From: Xylanibacillus composti
GTDB lineage: Bacteria > Bacillota > Bacilli > Paenibacillales > K13
Assembly (NCBI RefSeq): GCF_018403685.1
Contig: NZ_BOVK01000051.1
Location: forward strand, 17,237 to 81,236
Direction of reading: 5' to 3'
DNA: 64,000 nt
The translations under genes were made by a program, and so were the position numbers. Shown here piece after piece: positions 9,139 to 17,906 of this stretch. The notes below the pieces were generated by a model. The model did no database searches. It saw only the letters and a program-made list of their open reading frames with translations, and was not told the origin of the DNA. Positions within the stretch are counted from its first letter, which is position 1; each line of letters starts with the position of its first letter.

Positions 9139-10611
9139 TCATGACTTGCCCAGCAGTTCCAGATGACGGCCGATATGACCGCGCAATGCCTCTGCATAGG
9201 CTTCTTCCTGCCGATCTAACGTTTCATAGAATTCCGTCTTGAACAATGACTTCCCCTGCTCATCCTGCGCCTGCAGCAGCAGCCCATACGTGATGTGAAT
9301 GAGCTGCCGGGCATTGTCTTCTTCTATATAAGCAGGAAGCTGCTCATCCGGAGTCCGGTCCAGCGGGGCAATCTCTTCGAGCTTCATTGACACATGGTAG
9401 TACGCCAATGCCTCCTCCACATGCTCCAGCGCATAAGCATGCATGCGGCGATACAGCGTCGGGTTCACCTGCGCCACCGTGCGCACAGCTTCCAGCCAGT
9501 TTGTTCCCGCCGTCTTCACGTGGAATCGGCCCGATGTATGCTTGCCGATGATCGGGAACACGCTGAACTTGTCGCTGCCGGAATGGATGCTCAGCTTATA
9601 GCCGAAATGGTCGGCAATGGCGGCATGCACCTTCAATTCCTGCTCGAATTGACCCAGATCCCCGATGTAATCGATCCCTTTCTGGAACTCTCCGCAAAAC
9701 CGGGGCGCCATGCTGTATATGTGCACGCCGCGCTCCCGAAGCTCTTGCGCCACCATGAAATGAGCAGCCGGATCAGTCGGCGTCAAGGTTTCATCGATCG
9801 ATATTTCAAAATCTATCTCGCGCCCTGCCGGAACGATGTATGTGTTGTATATGCGCTCCATGAAGTCAATCGCCTTGCTGTAAATGCAGACGTAGCCTTG
9901 CAGAGTCCCGGCATCGAAGGCAATGGACTCTTCCCCGATTGCGAAGGTCTTGCCGCTGTATCGCTGCTCATATCTCTCTCTGATTGCCGAAGGATACGTT
10001 TCGTAAGCCTGCCTGATCTGTCCCCCGTCCATGCTTGCCACATCATTGTCGATATGCTCGGAGCAGTCAAGGGTCAACATCGTAAAACCCAGCCGCAGCG
10101 CCAGCTCGATGTCGGCTTCCGCCTTCAAATGGTCGCCATCCGCACCGAAGCCGTCACGGAATCCTTCTTGAAAAACAGCGTAGCACGCGGCATCCAGCAC
10201 CTCCTCATAGCTGCGTCCGGTCAAATGCAATTCGCGAATGCTTTGCTGGGCCAGTACGGGCCAAATCTTCTTCCCTTTCACCGCCTGAAGCTGTCCGGGT
10301 CCCGCAATGCCGAGGCGATCCCCCAGTCCGATTGTCGCGATCTCTGTGCCCAGCGCTCTTGGCGCGGTGTAGGGAAAGTAGCGATTGAGCACTTTTCGGT
10401 TGTCATGTGTCAGAGGGGCCGCCTTCGCTTCACCTTCCGCGATCACGGTTCCATCCAGTTCTTCGAACAACTCGCCCTCCCCGACTGCCAACAGGAACTT
10501 CCCCTCCTTGCCCCGCACCATCGCAAGTGCAGTCCCACCATGGGCATCCAAGGACTTGTCGTATACCTTCCATCCCGAGGAAGCCGCAATTTGCTTCAAC
10601 GCTGCTGCCAT
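9139..10611 (-). CDS. uxaE: Tagaturonate epimerase family protein
   Basis: 490 residues, matching the UxaE family, which epimerises D-tagaturonate to D-fructuronate. Diagnostic stretches are LGFTMLTLDCSEHIDND, DFEISIDETLTPTDP, SMAPRFCGEFQKGIDY and the C-terminal KLSIHSGSDKFSVFP. AGAGGAG precedes the ATG at 10611. It is the first gene of the minus-strand unit uxaE-uxaC-GH105. Together with UxaC it turns galacturonate into fructuronate, so galacturonate can enter the mannonate branch without a tagaturonate reductase or altronate dehydratase; none of those four enzymes is visible here. A cre-like box lies 21-34 nt upstream of the start. Confidence 0.92.
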   Translation of the reverse strand: MAAALKQIAASSGWKVYDKSLDAHGGTALAMVRGKEGKFLLAVGEGELFEELDGTVIAEGEAKAAPLTHDNRKVLNRYFPYTAPRALGTEIATIGLGDRLGIAGPGQLQAVKGKKIWPVLAQQSIRELHLTGRSYEEVLDAACYAVFQEGFRDGFGADGDHLKAEADIELALRLGFTMLTLDCSEHIDNDVASMDGGQIRQAYETYPSAIRERYEQRYSGKTFAIGEESIAFDAGTLQGYVCIYSKAIDFMERIYNTYIVPAGREIDFEISIDETLTPTDPAAHFMVAQELRERGVHIYSMAPRFCGEFQKGIDYIGDLGQFEQELKVHAAIADHFGYKLSIHSGSDKFSVFPIIGKHTSGRFHVKTAGTNWLEAVRTVAQVNPTLYRRMHAYALEHVEEALAYYHVSMKLEEIAPLDRTPDEQLPAYIEEDNARQLIHITYGLLLQAQDEQGKSLFKTEFYETLDRQEEAYAEALRGHIGRHLELLGKS

Positions 10612-10631
10612 CAGACCACTCCTCTATATTA

Positions 10632-10645
10632 TGAATTCGCTTTCA
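10632..10645. promoter_or_regulatory. cre-like box in the uxaE/araC divergent region
   Basis: TGAATTCGCTTTCA is one base from the symmetrical CcpA consensus TGAAAnCGnTTTCA. It sits just upstream of uxaE in the 171-bp region shared with the divergent AraC regulator and implies carbon catabolite repression of the uronate genes. Confidence 0.55.
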
Positions 10646-10782
10646 TAATAAGGCAATAAGCGTATGTTCTCCACGTCATTCTTGCTGATTTCGCCCCATT
10701 ATGATACGATTTTGCTATGAGTCGCCCAACATTCCCCTTTTAATTGGGCATGTAGCGTGCAAACGAAAAGGAGCCAAGCGCC

Positions 10783-11637
10783 ATGCAAGATCAAATCGTC
10801 TCGTGTTATGGCCAAGAGAACGATCCCTTCCACTTTGAGCGCATGCGGAGGTTCCAGCCGTTCGAGCGAAAAAACCATTATCACCGCAACTTCGAAATCA
10901 ATTACTTGTATCAGGGCAGACGCTCTTATTTTATCGGGGACCGTTCCTTCACTGTGGAGGCCGGAGATCTTGTGTTTATCCATGAATACGAGGTGCACAA
11001 AGCCTCGATTCTCGATTCTCCTCGCCATGAACGGCTCGTGCTGAATTTCAACAAGCTGTTTCTGGAACCGCTCGATGCCCCTATGCTGCACGAGCTGCTG
11101 GAGCCGTTCCGCCTGCCGCATCGCGTATTGCGTCTCAAAGTAGCGGATCAGCTGTTCGTGCAGGGGCTGTTTCAGAAGATGGAGCAGGAAGCGGAAAAGC
11201 GCGAGTTCGGGTATGAGCTGTATTTCAAACAGCTTCTGACCGAATTGCTGTTGTTCGCCAAGCGCCAAATGCAGCGGCAGCAAACGGCCGAGCATGAGCA
11301 TGTCAGTCCGATGCACCAGAAAATATCCGCCATAGTCCAAGAAATCAATCGCTCCTATACCGAGCCCTGTTCGCTGGAGGACTGGGCGGTCCGATTCCAC
11401 ACCAGTCCGTACCATCTCAGCCGCTCCTTTCGCAGCGTAACCGGATTCTCCCTTGTGGAATATGTCAATATGACGCGCATCAAGGCTGCATGCAGATTGC
11501 TGAAGCAAACCGATGACAAGATCATCGATATCGCCCAGCAGGTCGGCTACGACAACCTGGCGCATTTCGGCCGTCAATTCAAGAAGTGGGCCAAGGTCAC
11601 CCCGGGCATATACCGAAAAATGGAGACAGCAGATTAA
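10783..11637 (+). CDS. AraC family transcriptional regulator with N-terminal cupin domain
   Basis: 284 residues. The N-terminal half is an AraC-type sugar-binding cupin (NFEINYLYQGRRSYFIGDRS, VEAGDLVFIHEYEVHKA) and residues ~185-284 are the double helix-turn-helix (EDWAVRFHTSPYHLSRSFRSV and IIDIAQQVGYDNLAHFGRQFKKW). AAAAGGAG lies 10 nt before the ATG. It is transcribed away from uxaE, so it most likely controls the uronate operon and perhaps itself. It is soluble, unlike the YesS-like regulator of the same locus, so it may read an intracellular intermediate such as galacturonate. The ligand is inferred from context only. Confidence 0.9.
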   Translation: MQDQIVSCYGQENDPFHFERMRRFQPFERKNHYHRNFEINYLYQGRRSYFIGDRSFTVEAGDLVFIHEYEVHKASILDSPRHERLVLNFNKLFLEPLDAPMLHELLEPFRLPHRVLRLKVADQLFVQGLFQKMEQEAEKREFGYELYFKQLLTELLLFAKRQMQRQQTAEHEHVSPMHQKISAIVQEINRSYTEPCSLEDWAVRFHTSPYHLSRSFRSVTGFSLVEYVNMTRIKAACRLLKQTDDKIIDIAQQVGYDNLAHFGRQFKKWAKVTPGIYRKMETAD

Positions 11638-11658
11638 GTAGTGTCTTGCAAGTCGCAT

Positions 11659-12267
11659 TCACTCGCTGCTGTCCTGCCTGCGCTTCGTCGCTTTTCCCCT
11701 CTCCTTCAGCTCTCGCGCCACCATGGCCAAATCCTCCAGGAAGTACTTCATTAAGACAGGCCTTCTTCTGACAGCCAGCGGATGATAGGTAAACGTCGTC
11801 GGCAGCCCGGCGGCCTGATGCCAGCTTCCGCGCAGCCGTTTGACCTCGGCGTCTTCCCCCGGGACTAGCGCTTGCGCTACAACATTCCCGAGTCCCAATA
11901 GCAGGTCTGGATGCTTATCAGCGAGCTGCAGCTTCCAATACGGCGCGCACGCCTCTCTTGCCAGCGGCTTATCGTAAGCCCGCAGCGGCCGGCACTTGAG
12001 CAAGTAGCTGACATAGACCGCATCCGGCTCTACGCCAACCTCGTGCAGTCCTTGCTGCAGCGTTTCCCTTGTCCCGCAGACGAAGGGTGCGCCTTCCTTG
12101 TTCTCCCGCGCGCCCGGGTTGTCCAGCAGCACGAACAGCGGCGCCTCCGGATTGCCTTCTCCCCAGATCACACGTCCTCTATGTCCGGCCAGCTCGCAAT
12201 TTTGGCAATTGACCGCATAAGGCGGCGCCGGTTCCTCCGGCCATATCGCAGGCTTGAATGCAGTCAT
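11659..12267 (-). CDS. Uracil-DNA glycosylase, family 4-like
   Basis: About 202 residues from ATG 12267 (MTAFKPAIWPEE). It removes uracil from DNA as the first step of base-excision repair. Visible are NCQNCELA (C-x2-C), LLDNPGARENKEGAPF (the substrate-pocket motif, with D-N-P-G where many members have E-A-P-G), LLKCRPL...ACAPYW (two further cysteines, completing a probable 4Fe-4S site) and TYHPLAVRR near the C-terminus (H-P motif). AGGAG precedes 12267. An upstream in-frame ATG at 12336 with AAGGGG would add 23 residues and cannot be excluded. It ends 21 bp from the convergent araC gene. Confidence 0.87.
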   Translation of the reverse strand: MTAFKPAIWPEEPAPPYAVNCQNCELAGHRGRVIWGEGNPEAPLFVLLDNPGARENKEGAPFVCGTRETLQQGLHEVGVEPDAVYVSYLLKCRPLRAYDKPLAREACAPYWKLQLADKHPDLLLGLGNVVAQALVPGEDAEVKRLRGSWHQAAGLPTTFTYHPLAVRRRPVLMKYFLEDLAMVARELKERGKATKRRQDSSE

Positions 12268-12437
12268 AGTCTCGTCTCCTGTTCTCCCCCATTTGGGGTG
12301 TGGTGGCTTGCCCTTGCTCTCCTGAATGTTTTTCATAGTTTTGCCCCTTGTGGCAGGGCATCATGCGCATGTTGGGGAATGCGGACTTGCTATGCTATAG
12401 TGAAGGAAAGGCAAATGAAGGAACGGAGCGAAGCAGC

Positions 12438-13925
12438 ATGAAGGACAATAAAACCAACTATTCAAGAAAGCCCGAGCCGAAGCGGACGGGGACATACTCA
12501 TCGCAAACCCAATCGCCAACACGCCAACACGCTGGACCTTCGCCGAGGACTGCATCCGCCGAAGAAGTACGGACAGGCGACCGCCTTGTCGTCACGATCA
12601 AGCGCATCGGCATCAACGGCGAGGGCGTCGGCTACTACAAGCGCAAGGCCGTATTTATTGACCGTGCGTTGCCGAACGAGGTTGTGAAAGCGAAGGTCAC
12701 CCAGGTGGAGCCTGGCTTTTTGAAAGCGGAGATTGTCGAAATCGAGAAGCGCTCCCCCGACCGCCAGCAGCCGCCATGCGCTGTCTACGAAGCTTGCGGA
12801 GGGTGCCAGCTGCAGCATATGACTTACAAAGGACAATTGCAAGCCAAGGAAGAGCTGGTGCGCGAGGCGTTCCGGCGCTACACTCGGCTGGCGGAACTTC
12901 CGCTGCGTCCCATCCTCGGCATGGAGGACCCTTGGGGCTACCGGAACAAGGCGCAGCTGCAAGCCGGACGTGATGCCGAAACCATCGTCACAGGCCTCTA
13001 TGCGGCGGGCAGTCATCGCCTGGTAGATATCAGCGGCTGTCCGATCCATCATCCGGTCGTCAATCAAGTCGTGGAACAGGTAAAGGCGATTATGGAGGAG
13101 CTGCATATATCCATCTACAACGAGCGGGCGCGAAAGGGGGCGGTTCGCACTATCGTCGCGCGGGTCGGACAAGCTAGCGGTCAAGTGCAGTTGACACTAA
13201 TAACCGCAGAAGAGCGCATACCGCATGCCGATCGCCTGGTGGCCCGCGTTCGCGAGAAATTGCCCATGGTCGCCACGATTGCGCACAACATCCACAAGGG
13301 CAAGTCGCCGCTCGTCTTCGGCGAGACGACGCACGTACTGTGGGGAAACGAACGATTGGAAGAAACGTTGGGCGATGTGCGGTTCTCGCTTTCCCCCCGC
13401 GCTTTCTTCCAGCTGAATCCGGCGCAGACGATCAAGCTGTACAATGCGGCGCAGGAAGCGGCAGCGCTAAGCGGCACGGAGTTAGTCGTCGACGCCTATT
13501 GCGGAACGGGCACCATTGGCCTGTGGCTCGCTCCGCAAGCCCGCGAGGTGCGCGGCATTGAAGTGATCCCGGAAGCTGTTCGGGATGCGCGCGACAATGC
13601 GCGCACCAGCGGCATCACGAATGCGAAATTTTACGAGGGACGGGCAGAGCGCTTGCTGCCGCAATGGGTGAAGCAGGGCATTCGCCCCGACGTGGTCGTC
13701 GTCGATCCGCCGCGCACCGGCTGCGAGCGCCCTCTGCTCGACGCCATCGCCAAAGCCCGCCCGGCTCGCTTCGTCTACGTCTCTTGCAATCCATCCACGC
13801 TCGCCAAGGACTGCCAGGTGTTGCTCGACAGCGGCTATCGCCTCGAATGGGTCCAACCCGTTGACATGTTCCCGCATACGGCACATGTGGAGTGCGTACT
13901 AAAGATATGTCGCGTCGATACTTAA
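12438..13925 (+). CDS. 23S rRNA (uracil-C5)-methyltransferase, RlmCD/RlmD type
   Basis: 495 residues from ATG 12438 (MKDNKTNYSRKPE); the frame is open from 12348 but no better ribosome site is seen there. A Lys/Arg/Ser-rich tail of ~45 residues is followed by a TRAM RNA-binding domain (GDRLVVTIKRIGINGEGVGYY), the iron-sulfur cysteine motif PCAVYEACGGCQLQH, and the SAM-dependent domain with VDAYCGTGTIGLWLA, VVVDPPRTGCE (catalytic base region) and YVSCNPSTLAKD (nucleophilic cysteine). It methylates uridines at C5 in 23S rRNA; in B. subtilis the orthologue RlmCD modifies U747 and U1939. It runs divergently from the uracil-DNA glycosylase gene. Confidence 0.9.
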   Translation: MKDNKTNYSRKPEPKRTGTYSSQTQSPTRQHAGPSPRTASAEEVRTGDRLVVTIKRIGINGEGVGYYKRKAVFIDRALPNEVVKAKVTQVEPGFLKAEIVEIEKRSPDRQQPPCAVYEACGGCQLQHMTYKGQLQAKEELVREAFRRYTRLAELPLRPILGMEDPWGYRNKAQLQAGRDAETIVTGLYAAGSHRLVDISGCPIHHPVVNQVVEQVKAIMEELHISIYNERARKGAVRTIVARVGQASGQVQLTLITAEERIPHADRLVARVREKLPMVATIAHNIHKGKSPLVFGETTHVLWGNERLEETLGDVRFSLSPRAFFQLNPAQTIKLYNAAQEAAALSGTELVVDAYCGTGTIGLWLAPQAREVRGIEVIPEAVRDARDNARTSGITNAKFYEGRAERLLPQWVKQGIRPDVVVVDPPRTGCERPLLDAIAKARPARFVYVSCNPSTLAKDCQVLLDSGYRLEWVQPVDMFPHTAHVECVLKICRVDT

Positions 13926-14564
13926 AAAGCGTATATTCCATTATTAGAAAAAAAATCTCCTTCACACGAGATAACAATGACTATAGAAATTAAGGTGTTG
14001 AAAGACAAAATTCAAGTGGATCTGTAACGGAACGCAGAGACGTTATTGGGCGAAAAAATGGAGGCTGGAAATTGTAACGGAAGTGAGCGACGCTATTGGG
14101 GCTAAATCCACTGCAGATCACAGCAAAGTGACCCAATAAGGTCTCCTGGTTCCGTTAGAAATTGCAAAGCACGAATTTGACCGCATTAAGGTCTCCTATT
14201 TCCGTTACAAGGTTAGCCCGTGCGCAACGTTCACGAGGACGGACGGTTTAGACACGTGAATAATGCAAGCATGGAGTGTGGTGAATGAATGGTTCGCGGA
14301 AACTGGTGGAGAACGAACCCCTCATTTTTGTTAAATGCATGATTTTAATCCGTCAACTTAATCAGCTTAATCATTCAGTCCGTCATCCGGCACGCTTCCA
14401 ACCGGACGTACGAAGAGCAGGATGATCGCTTTGTTTGCCCGAATGGTCGATACGTTCGCTTTCAGAAATACCAGACGACAAGAAACGCTTCTAGCCTAGA
14501 GCAAAGCTTCAAGCTCTATAAATGTGGCATCCGCCTCGCTACTTTCCTGCAAAAGCAGCCGCAC
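13926..14564. repeat. Intergenic region with a 2+2 inverted repeat element (TAACGGAA...TATTGGG)
   Basis: No gene is visible between the convergent ends of the rRNA methyltransferase and the importer operon. Four copies of a ~30-bp unit are present: two forward (14021-14050, TAACGGAACGCAGAGACG then TTATTGGG; 14071-14101) and two reversed (14131-14163, CCCAATAAGGTCTCC then GTTCCGTTAGAA; 14181-14212). The forward and reverse pairs can fold into a long hairpin. The same element in the same 2+2 arrangement recurs at 27864-28044. The rest (14213-14564) shows nothing recognisable. Confidence 0.75.
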
Positions 14565-14611
14565 AAAAAAAGTTGGACAGAAAACATTACGTTTTTTCCG
14601 CCCAACTTTTT
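14565..14611 (-). terminator. Terminator of the importer operon
   Basis: AAAAAGTTGG and CCAACTTTTT pair around an inner GAAAA/TTTTC stem; on the minus strand the hairpin ends in a T-tract. It lies 72 bp past the last gene of the operon (stop at 14683). Confidence 0.85.
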
Positions 14612-14682
14612 ATTTTGGGGACTTATTGGACAGCCCCGTTTTACAATTCTTTGTTCTGCTAAACTCATAGTTGTCCCATTCT

Positions 14683-15549
14683 TTATTCTTTGACAGCGCC
14701 GGTATTTAAGCCGCTGATCAATTTCCGCTGGAACAAGATATACACAAGAACGACAGGGATCATGATGATGATAACGCCCGCAAAGAGCTCTCCCCACTCT
14801 GTCTTATATCTTTGGCTCGTTGTCAGGAATGCCAAACCCAAAGGCAGTGTTCTTTTTGTTTCCGAACTTAGCAGCGTTAAGGCAAATGCATATTCGTTCC
14901 AATACCACAAGAAATTAAAAATTGAAATGGTAATTACGCCCGGCCTTGCCAGAGGAAACATAATACTTCGGAAAATCCGATAATGCGAAGCTCCGTCGAT
15001 CATGCCGGCTTCTTCCATATCCCTGGGGATGGACTTGAAAAATCCGATCAGAACGAATACGGAAAATGGCATGGCATAAGCCGTATACACAATGATCAAA
15101 CCCAGATGACTGTTTGTCAGCCCTAAGGACTTCATAAGGGTAAATACGGGGATCGTCCCAAGCACACTCGGAACCAACAAACCAGCGATGATTAACGATT
15201 GAATGATATTGCGCCCGGTAAATGTAAACCTCGATAAAATATACGCCAACATGGAAGACAATATCAATGTAAGCACAACCATCCCTGCGGTTACCAATAT
15301 GCTGTTCGAGAAGTAAGTGCCGATCTTCGCTGAATGCCATGCATTCACGTAATTTTCAAATGAGAAAGTTTCCGGAAGTCCCCATGGATTCTCATAAAAC
15401 TCCCTGCTCGTTTTGAACGAGGTGTACATGACCCATATAAGGGGGAATAATACTATTAACCCATAAATCAGCAGCGCTCCCCTGATGACGAAGTCGCCCA
15501 ACGTATGCTTACCTACGATCTTCCCTGTTTTCTCATTTTTCGGTGTCAT
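14683..15549 (-). CDS. Carbohydrate ABC transporter permease (MalG-type)
   Basis: 288 residues with six predicted membrane segments and a MalG-like C-terminal half. The EAA loop that docks to the ATPase is EEAGMIDGASHYRIFRSIMFPLARPG, starting near residue 182. It begins MTPKNEKTGKIVGKHTL and is separated by 12 bp from the stop of the partner permease, so the two are translationally linked. It is the last gene of the minus-strand operon and is followed by a strong terminator. No ATPase gene is present; such importers normally share an MsmX-type ATPase encoded elsewhere. Confidence 0.93.
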   Translation of the reverse strand: MTPKNEKTGKIVGKHTLGDFVIRGALLIYGLIVLFPLIWVMYTSFKTSREFYENPWGLPETFSFENYVNAWHSAKIGTYFSNSILVTAGMVVLTLILSSMLAYILSRFTFTGRNIIQSLIIAGLLVPSVLGTIPVFTLMKSLGLTNSHLGLIIVYTAYAMPFSVFVLIGFFKSIPRDMEEAGMIDGASHYRIFRSIMFPLARPGVITISIFNFLWYWNEYAFALTLLSSETKRTLPLGLAFLTTSQRYKTEWGELFAGVIIIMIPVVLVYILFQRKLISGLNTGAVKE

Positions 15550-15561
15550 TATGCCGACCTC

Positions 15562-16437
15562 CTAATCATGACGTTGCGTCAACCGCATGATCAACAGGGA
15601 TATGATAAACATGAGCATAAACAAGCTCATTGCGATCGCGGTGCCGTATCCAAAATTGCTGTTTATAAAAGCTTGTTCGTAAAAATAAGTGGTCACCACC
15701 TCCGAAGCCCGATTAGGCCCACCCTTGGTTGTCACCGTAATTAAGGCAAACGTATTATTAACAGAATTGATAATGAAAAATACTAGAGTGATCTGAATGG
15801 TATACCAAATCCCCGGAAGCGTAATATTCCAAAATTTCCGAAAAGCTCCCGCCCCGTCAATATCAGCTGCTTCATATAGTGATTTCGGTATCGTGTTAAT
15901 CGCAGCTATAAATAATACCATATAAAAACCCATTTGCATCCATACTTGCGGGGCCAGCAACGCAGCTTTTACAGTACTGGTAGAGCCAAGAAGCGCATAA
16001 TTCGGATCAGAATGGCCCAACCATTTCATAATTGGGTTGAACAAACCGAAAGATGGATTAAAAATAAACATCCACATAATCGCTACAACAACAATAGAAA
16101 GCATATTCGGAAAGAAATACAATACCCGGTAAAATGGAATCTCGGGATATTTCTTCGAGGTAAAGATCACTGCGAAAAACATAGCCAAGGCAAAAATAAG
16201 AACGGACGAAAAAGCAATAAAGTAGAAATTGTGGTATAACGCTTTAAAGACAACCGAATCGGTAAAGACTCGTTTGAAATTGTCTAAGCCCACATAAGTC
16301 ATATTTTGCGAATATCCGGACCACTTATAAAAGCTGATTCGAAACGAGTTCAGGAACGGATAAACGAAAAAAAACAAGTATACGAAAAGCGGAGGCGCTA
16401 AAAACGCTAGTATAAATATTTTTTGTTTTTTCTTCAT
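15562..16437 (-). CDS. Carbohydrate ABC transporter permease (MalF-type)
   Basis: 291 residues. The opening FILAFLAPPLFVYLFFFVYPFLNSFRIS is the characteristic first segment of MalF/UgpA permeases; the EAA loop is YEAADIDGAGAFRKFWNITLPG near residues 187-208. Five to six membrane helices are evident. It lies between the binding lipoprotein gene, with a 102-bp gap holding a hairpin, and the MalG-type permease, with a 12-bp gap. It forms the membrane channel of the importer encoded at 14683-17886. Confidence 0.93.
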   Translation of the reverse strand: MKKKQKIFILAFLAPPLFVYLFFFVYPFLNSFRISFYKWSGYSQNMTYVGLDNFKRVFTDSVVFKALYHNFYFIAFSSVLIFALAMFFAVIFTSKKYPEIPFYRVLYFFPNMLSIVVVAIMWMFIFNPSFGLFNPIMKWLGHSDPNYALLGSTSTVKAALLAPQVWMQMGFYMVLFIAAINTIPKSLYEAADIDGAGAFRKFWNITLPGIWYTIQITLVFFIINSVNNTFALITVTTKGGPNRASEVVTTYFYEQAFINSNFGYGTAIAMSLFMLMFIISLLIMRLTQRHD

Positions 16438-16487
16438 TGGCCTTCTCCATTCTTCCCGACTTTAGATATTGCATTGGAAGAGCAGCA

Positions 16488-16519
16488 GTTGCGCAGAAGA
16501 TTTGCATCAGCTGCGCAAC
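16488..16519 (-). other. Intercistronic hairpin after the binding-protein gene
   Basis: GTTGCGCAG and CTGCGCAAC form a perfect 9-bp stem with a 14-nt loop between the lipoprotein stop (16540) and the permease start (16437). It has no T-tract. Its placement mirrors the hairpin at 662-687 in the other importer operon and probably favours binding-protein over permease expression. Confidence 0.55.
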
Positions 16520-16539
16520 GCCATCCCCGCTTTTGTGAA

Positions 16540-17886
16540 TTATTCGGATTCACGAGTAATCTTGGTAGCGGCCTCCAAATTATCAGTCAATTGGTCAATG
16601 GTGATGCTGCCGTCAATCAAAGCATTTAGTCCATCGCCCAGGGCTTTTAGTACTTCCGGATATTTGTCAGTAAACAATTGGACGTGTGTAGCGATATTCG
16701 GGCTATTCAAGGATTGAATGGCATCCAGTAACGATTCAGGCAATCCGGCAGCATAGTTGTCCAAGTTCTCTAAAGGTCGTAAGACGCCCACTTCATCAGC
16801 CCACAATTGCATGATTTCATCGGTAAACATGAACTTGATGAATTCTTTGGCAAGTTCAGGATTTTTCGCATCTTTTGGCACTCCAAGCACAGAGGCTGCA
16901 ATGGAAACATATTGGGATTCGCCTGGTTTATTCCATGGGTTGCCCAGGAATCTTAGTTCAAAGTCATCTGGCCAATTGCCTTCCATCTCATTTTCGATCC
17001 ATGTGCCGGATACAACGGTAGCTGCCCTGCGATTAATAAATTCCATTTGCGCTTGCGTATGGTCAAAAGAAAGCACGCCTTTTTGAATGAACCCGTTGTC
17101 ATTCAAGTCTTTAATGCGTTCAAAAGCTTCGATAACAGCAGGGTCCTTCCATGCTCCCTCAACATTATTTTCTATTTTCTCCAGAATCTCTGGTCCCCCA
17201 ATGGAGCCAATTAAGGGAACGACCGACCAGGTAAAATAGACAGGGTATACGCCGGTGTAAGTAAACGGTGCTATATGATTCGCTATCATTTCATTTCCTA
17301 CTTGCATGAATTGCTCCAGATTTTCCGGGGCAGTCCACCCATTTTGATCAAACAAATGCTGATCATAAAATTGACCGAATACCAAAGTATCAAAAGGCAT
17401 TAAGTAAAGTTCATCGTTTACACGAAGTCCGTCGATAATGGAAGGAATCAGCATATCGCCAAATTTCCCGTCACCTACCGGGGCATCCACTGCCAACACA
17501 TCTTCAAGCGATGTTAGAAGACCCTCGCTGATTAATCGATAGCTGTCAAAATGCGAAGCATTTGCGAAGTACAGGTCCGGCGGACTTCCTTCCAGGAAAT
17601 TGATTCTAAGCGTCTCGCTGTTGGTAGGACTTAACTCCACTTCAACCACTACATCTGGATTTGCCTGTTTAAATGCATCGATCGTCTTATTCCATACCTC
17701 TTCGCCATAGCCGCCAGCGAACAACGACAGTCTTAAGGTTTGGGACTCGGAACCGGAGTCCGTATTACTGTTGCCGGACTGGTTTGACCCTGTGTTGTTA
17801 TTGTTTGAACTGGAGCACCCAGCAATTACTCCCATCACCAATGCCATAATCATGAAAATGCTAATCAGCTTCTTATTGTTAGTCAC
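16540..17886 (-). CDS. Sugar-type ABC transporter solute-binding lipoprotein
   Basis: 448 residues. The lipoprotein signal ends in V-I-A-G-C with the cysteine at residue 24, followed by a Ser/Asn/Gly linker. The mature protein has the family-1 fold signature (SLFAGGYGEEVWNKTIDAF, then ATVVSGTWIENEM). It is 20 bp downstream of the deacylase gene, placing ligand capture in the same unit as a deacylase, a PLP enzyme and a dehydrogenase. The ligand may be an N-acylated D-amino acid or amino-sugar-like compound. That is an inference from the operon, not from the protein. Confidence 0.92.
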   Translation of the reverse strand: MTNNKKLISIFMIMALVMGVIAGCSSSNNNNTGSNQSGNSNTDSGSESQTLRLSLFAGGYGEEVWNKTIDAFKQANPDVVVEVELSPTNSETLRINFLEGSPPDLYFANASHFDSYRLISEGLLTSLEDVLAVDAPVGDGKFGDMLIPSIIDGLRVNDELYLMPFDTLVFGQFYDQHLFDQNGWTAPENLEQFMQVGNEMIANHIAPFTYTGVYPVYFTWSVVPLIGSIGGPEILEKIENNVEGAWKDPAVIEAFERIKDLNDNGFIQKGVLSFDHTQAQMEFINRRAATVVSGTWIENEMEGNWPDDFELRFLGNPWNKPGESQYVSIAASVLGVPKDAKNPELAKEFIKFMFTDEIMQLWADEVGVLRPLENLDNYAAGLPESLLDAIQSLNSPNIATHVQLFTDKYPEVLKALGDGLNALIDGSITIDQLTDNLEAATKITRESE

Positions 17887-17906
17887 TGTTTTGCCCTCCT
17901 TATTGT

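Noticed and set aside
9394..10659. 421-codon frame antisense to uxaE
   Set aside because: It mirrors the third-codon pattern of uxaE, contains no recognisable domain and has no ribosome site; uxaE on the other strand is unambiguous.
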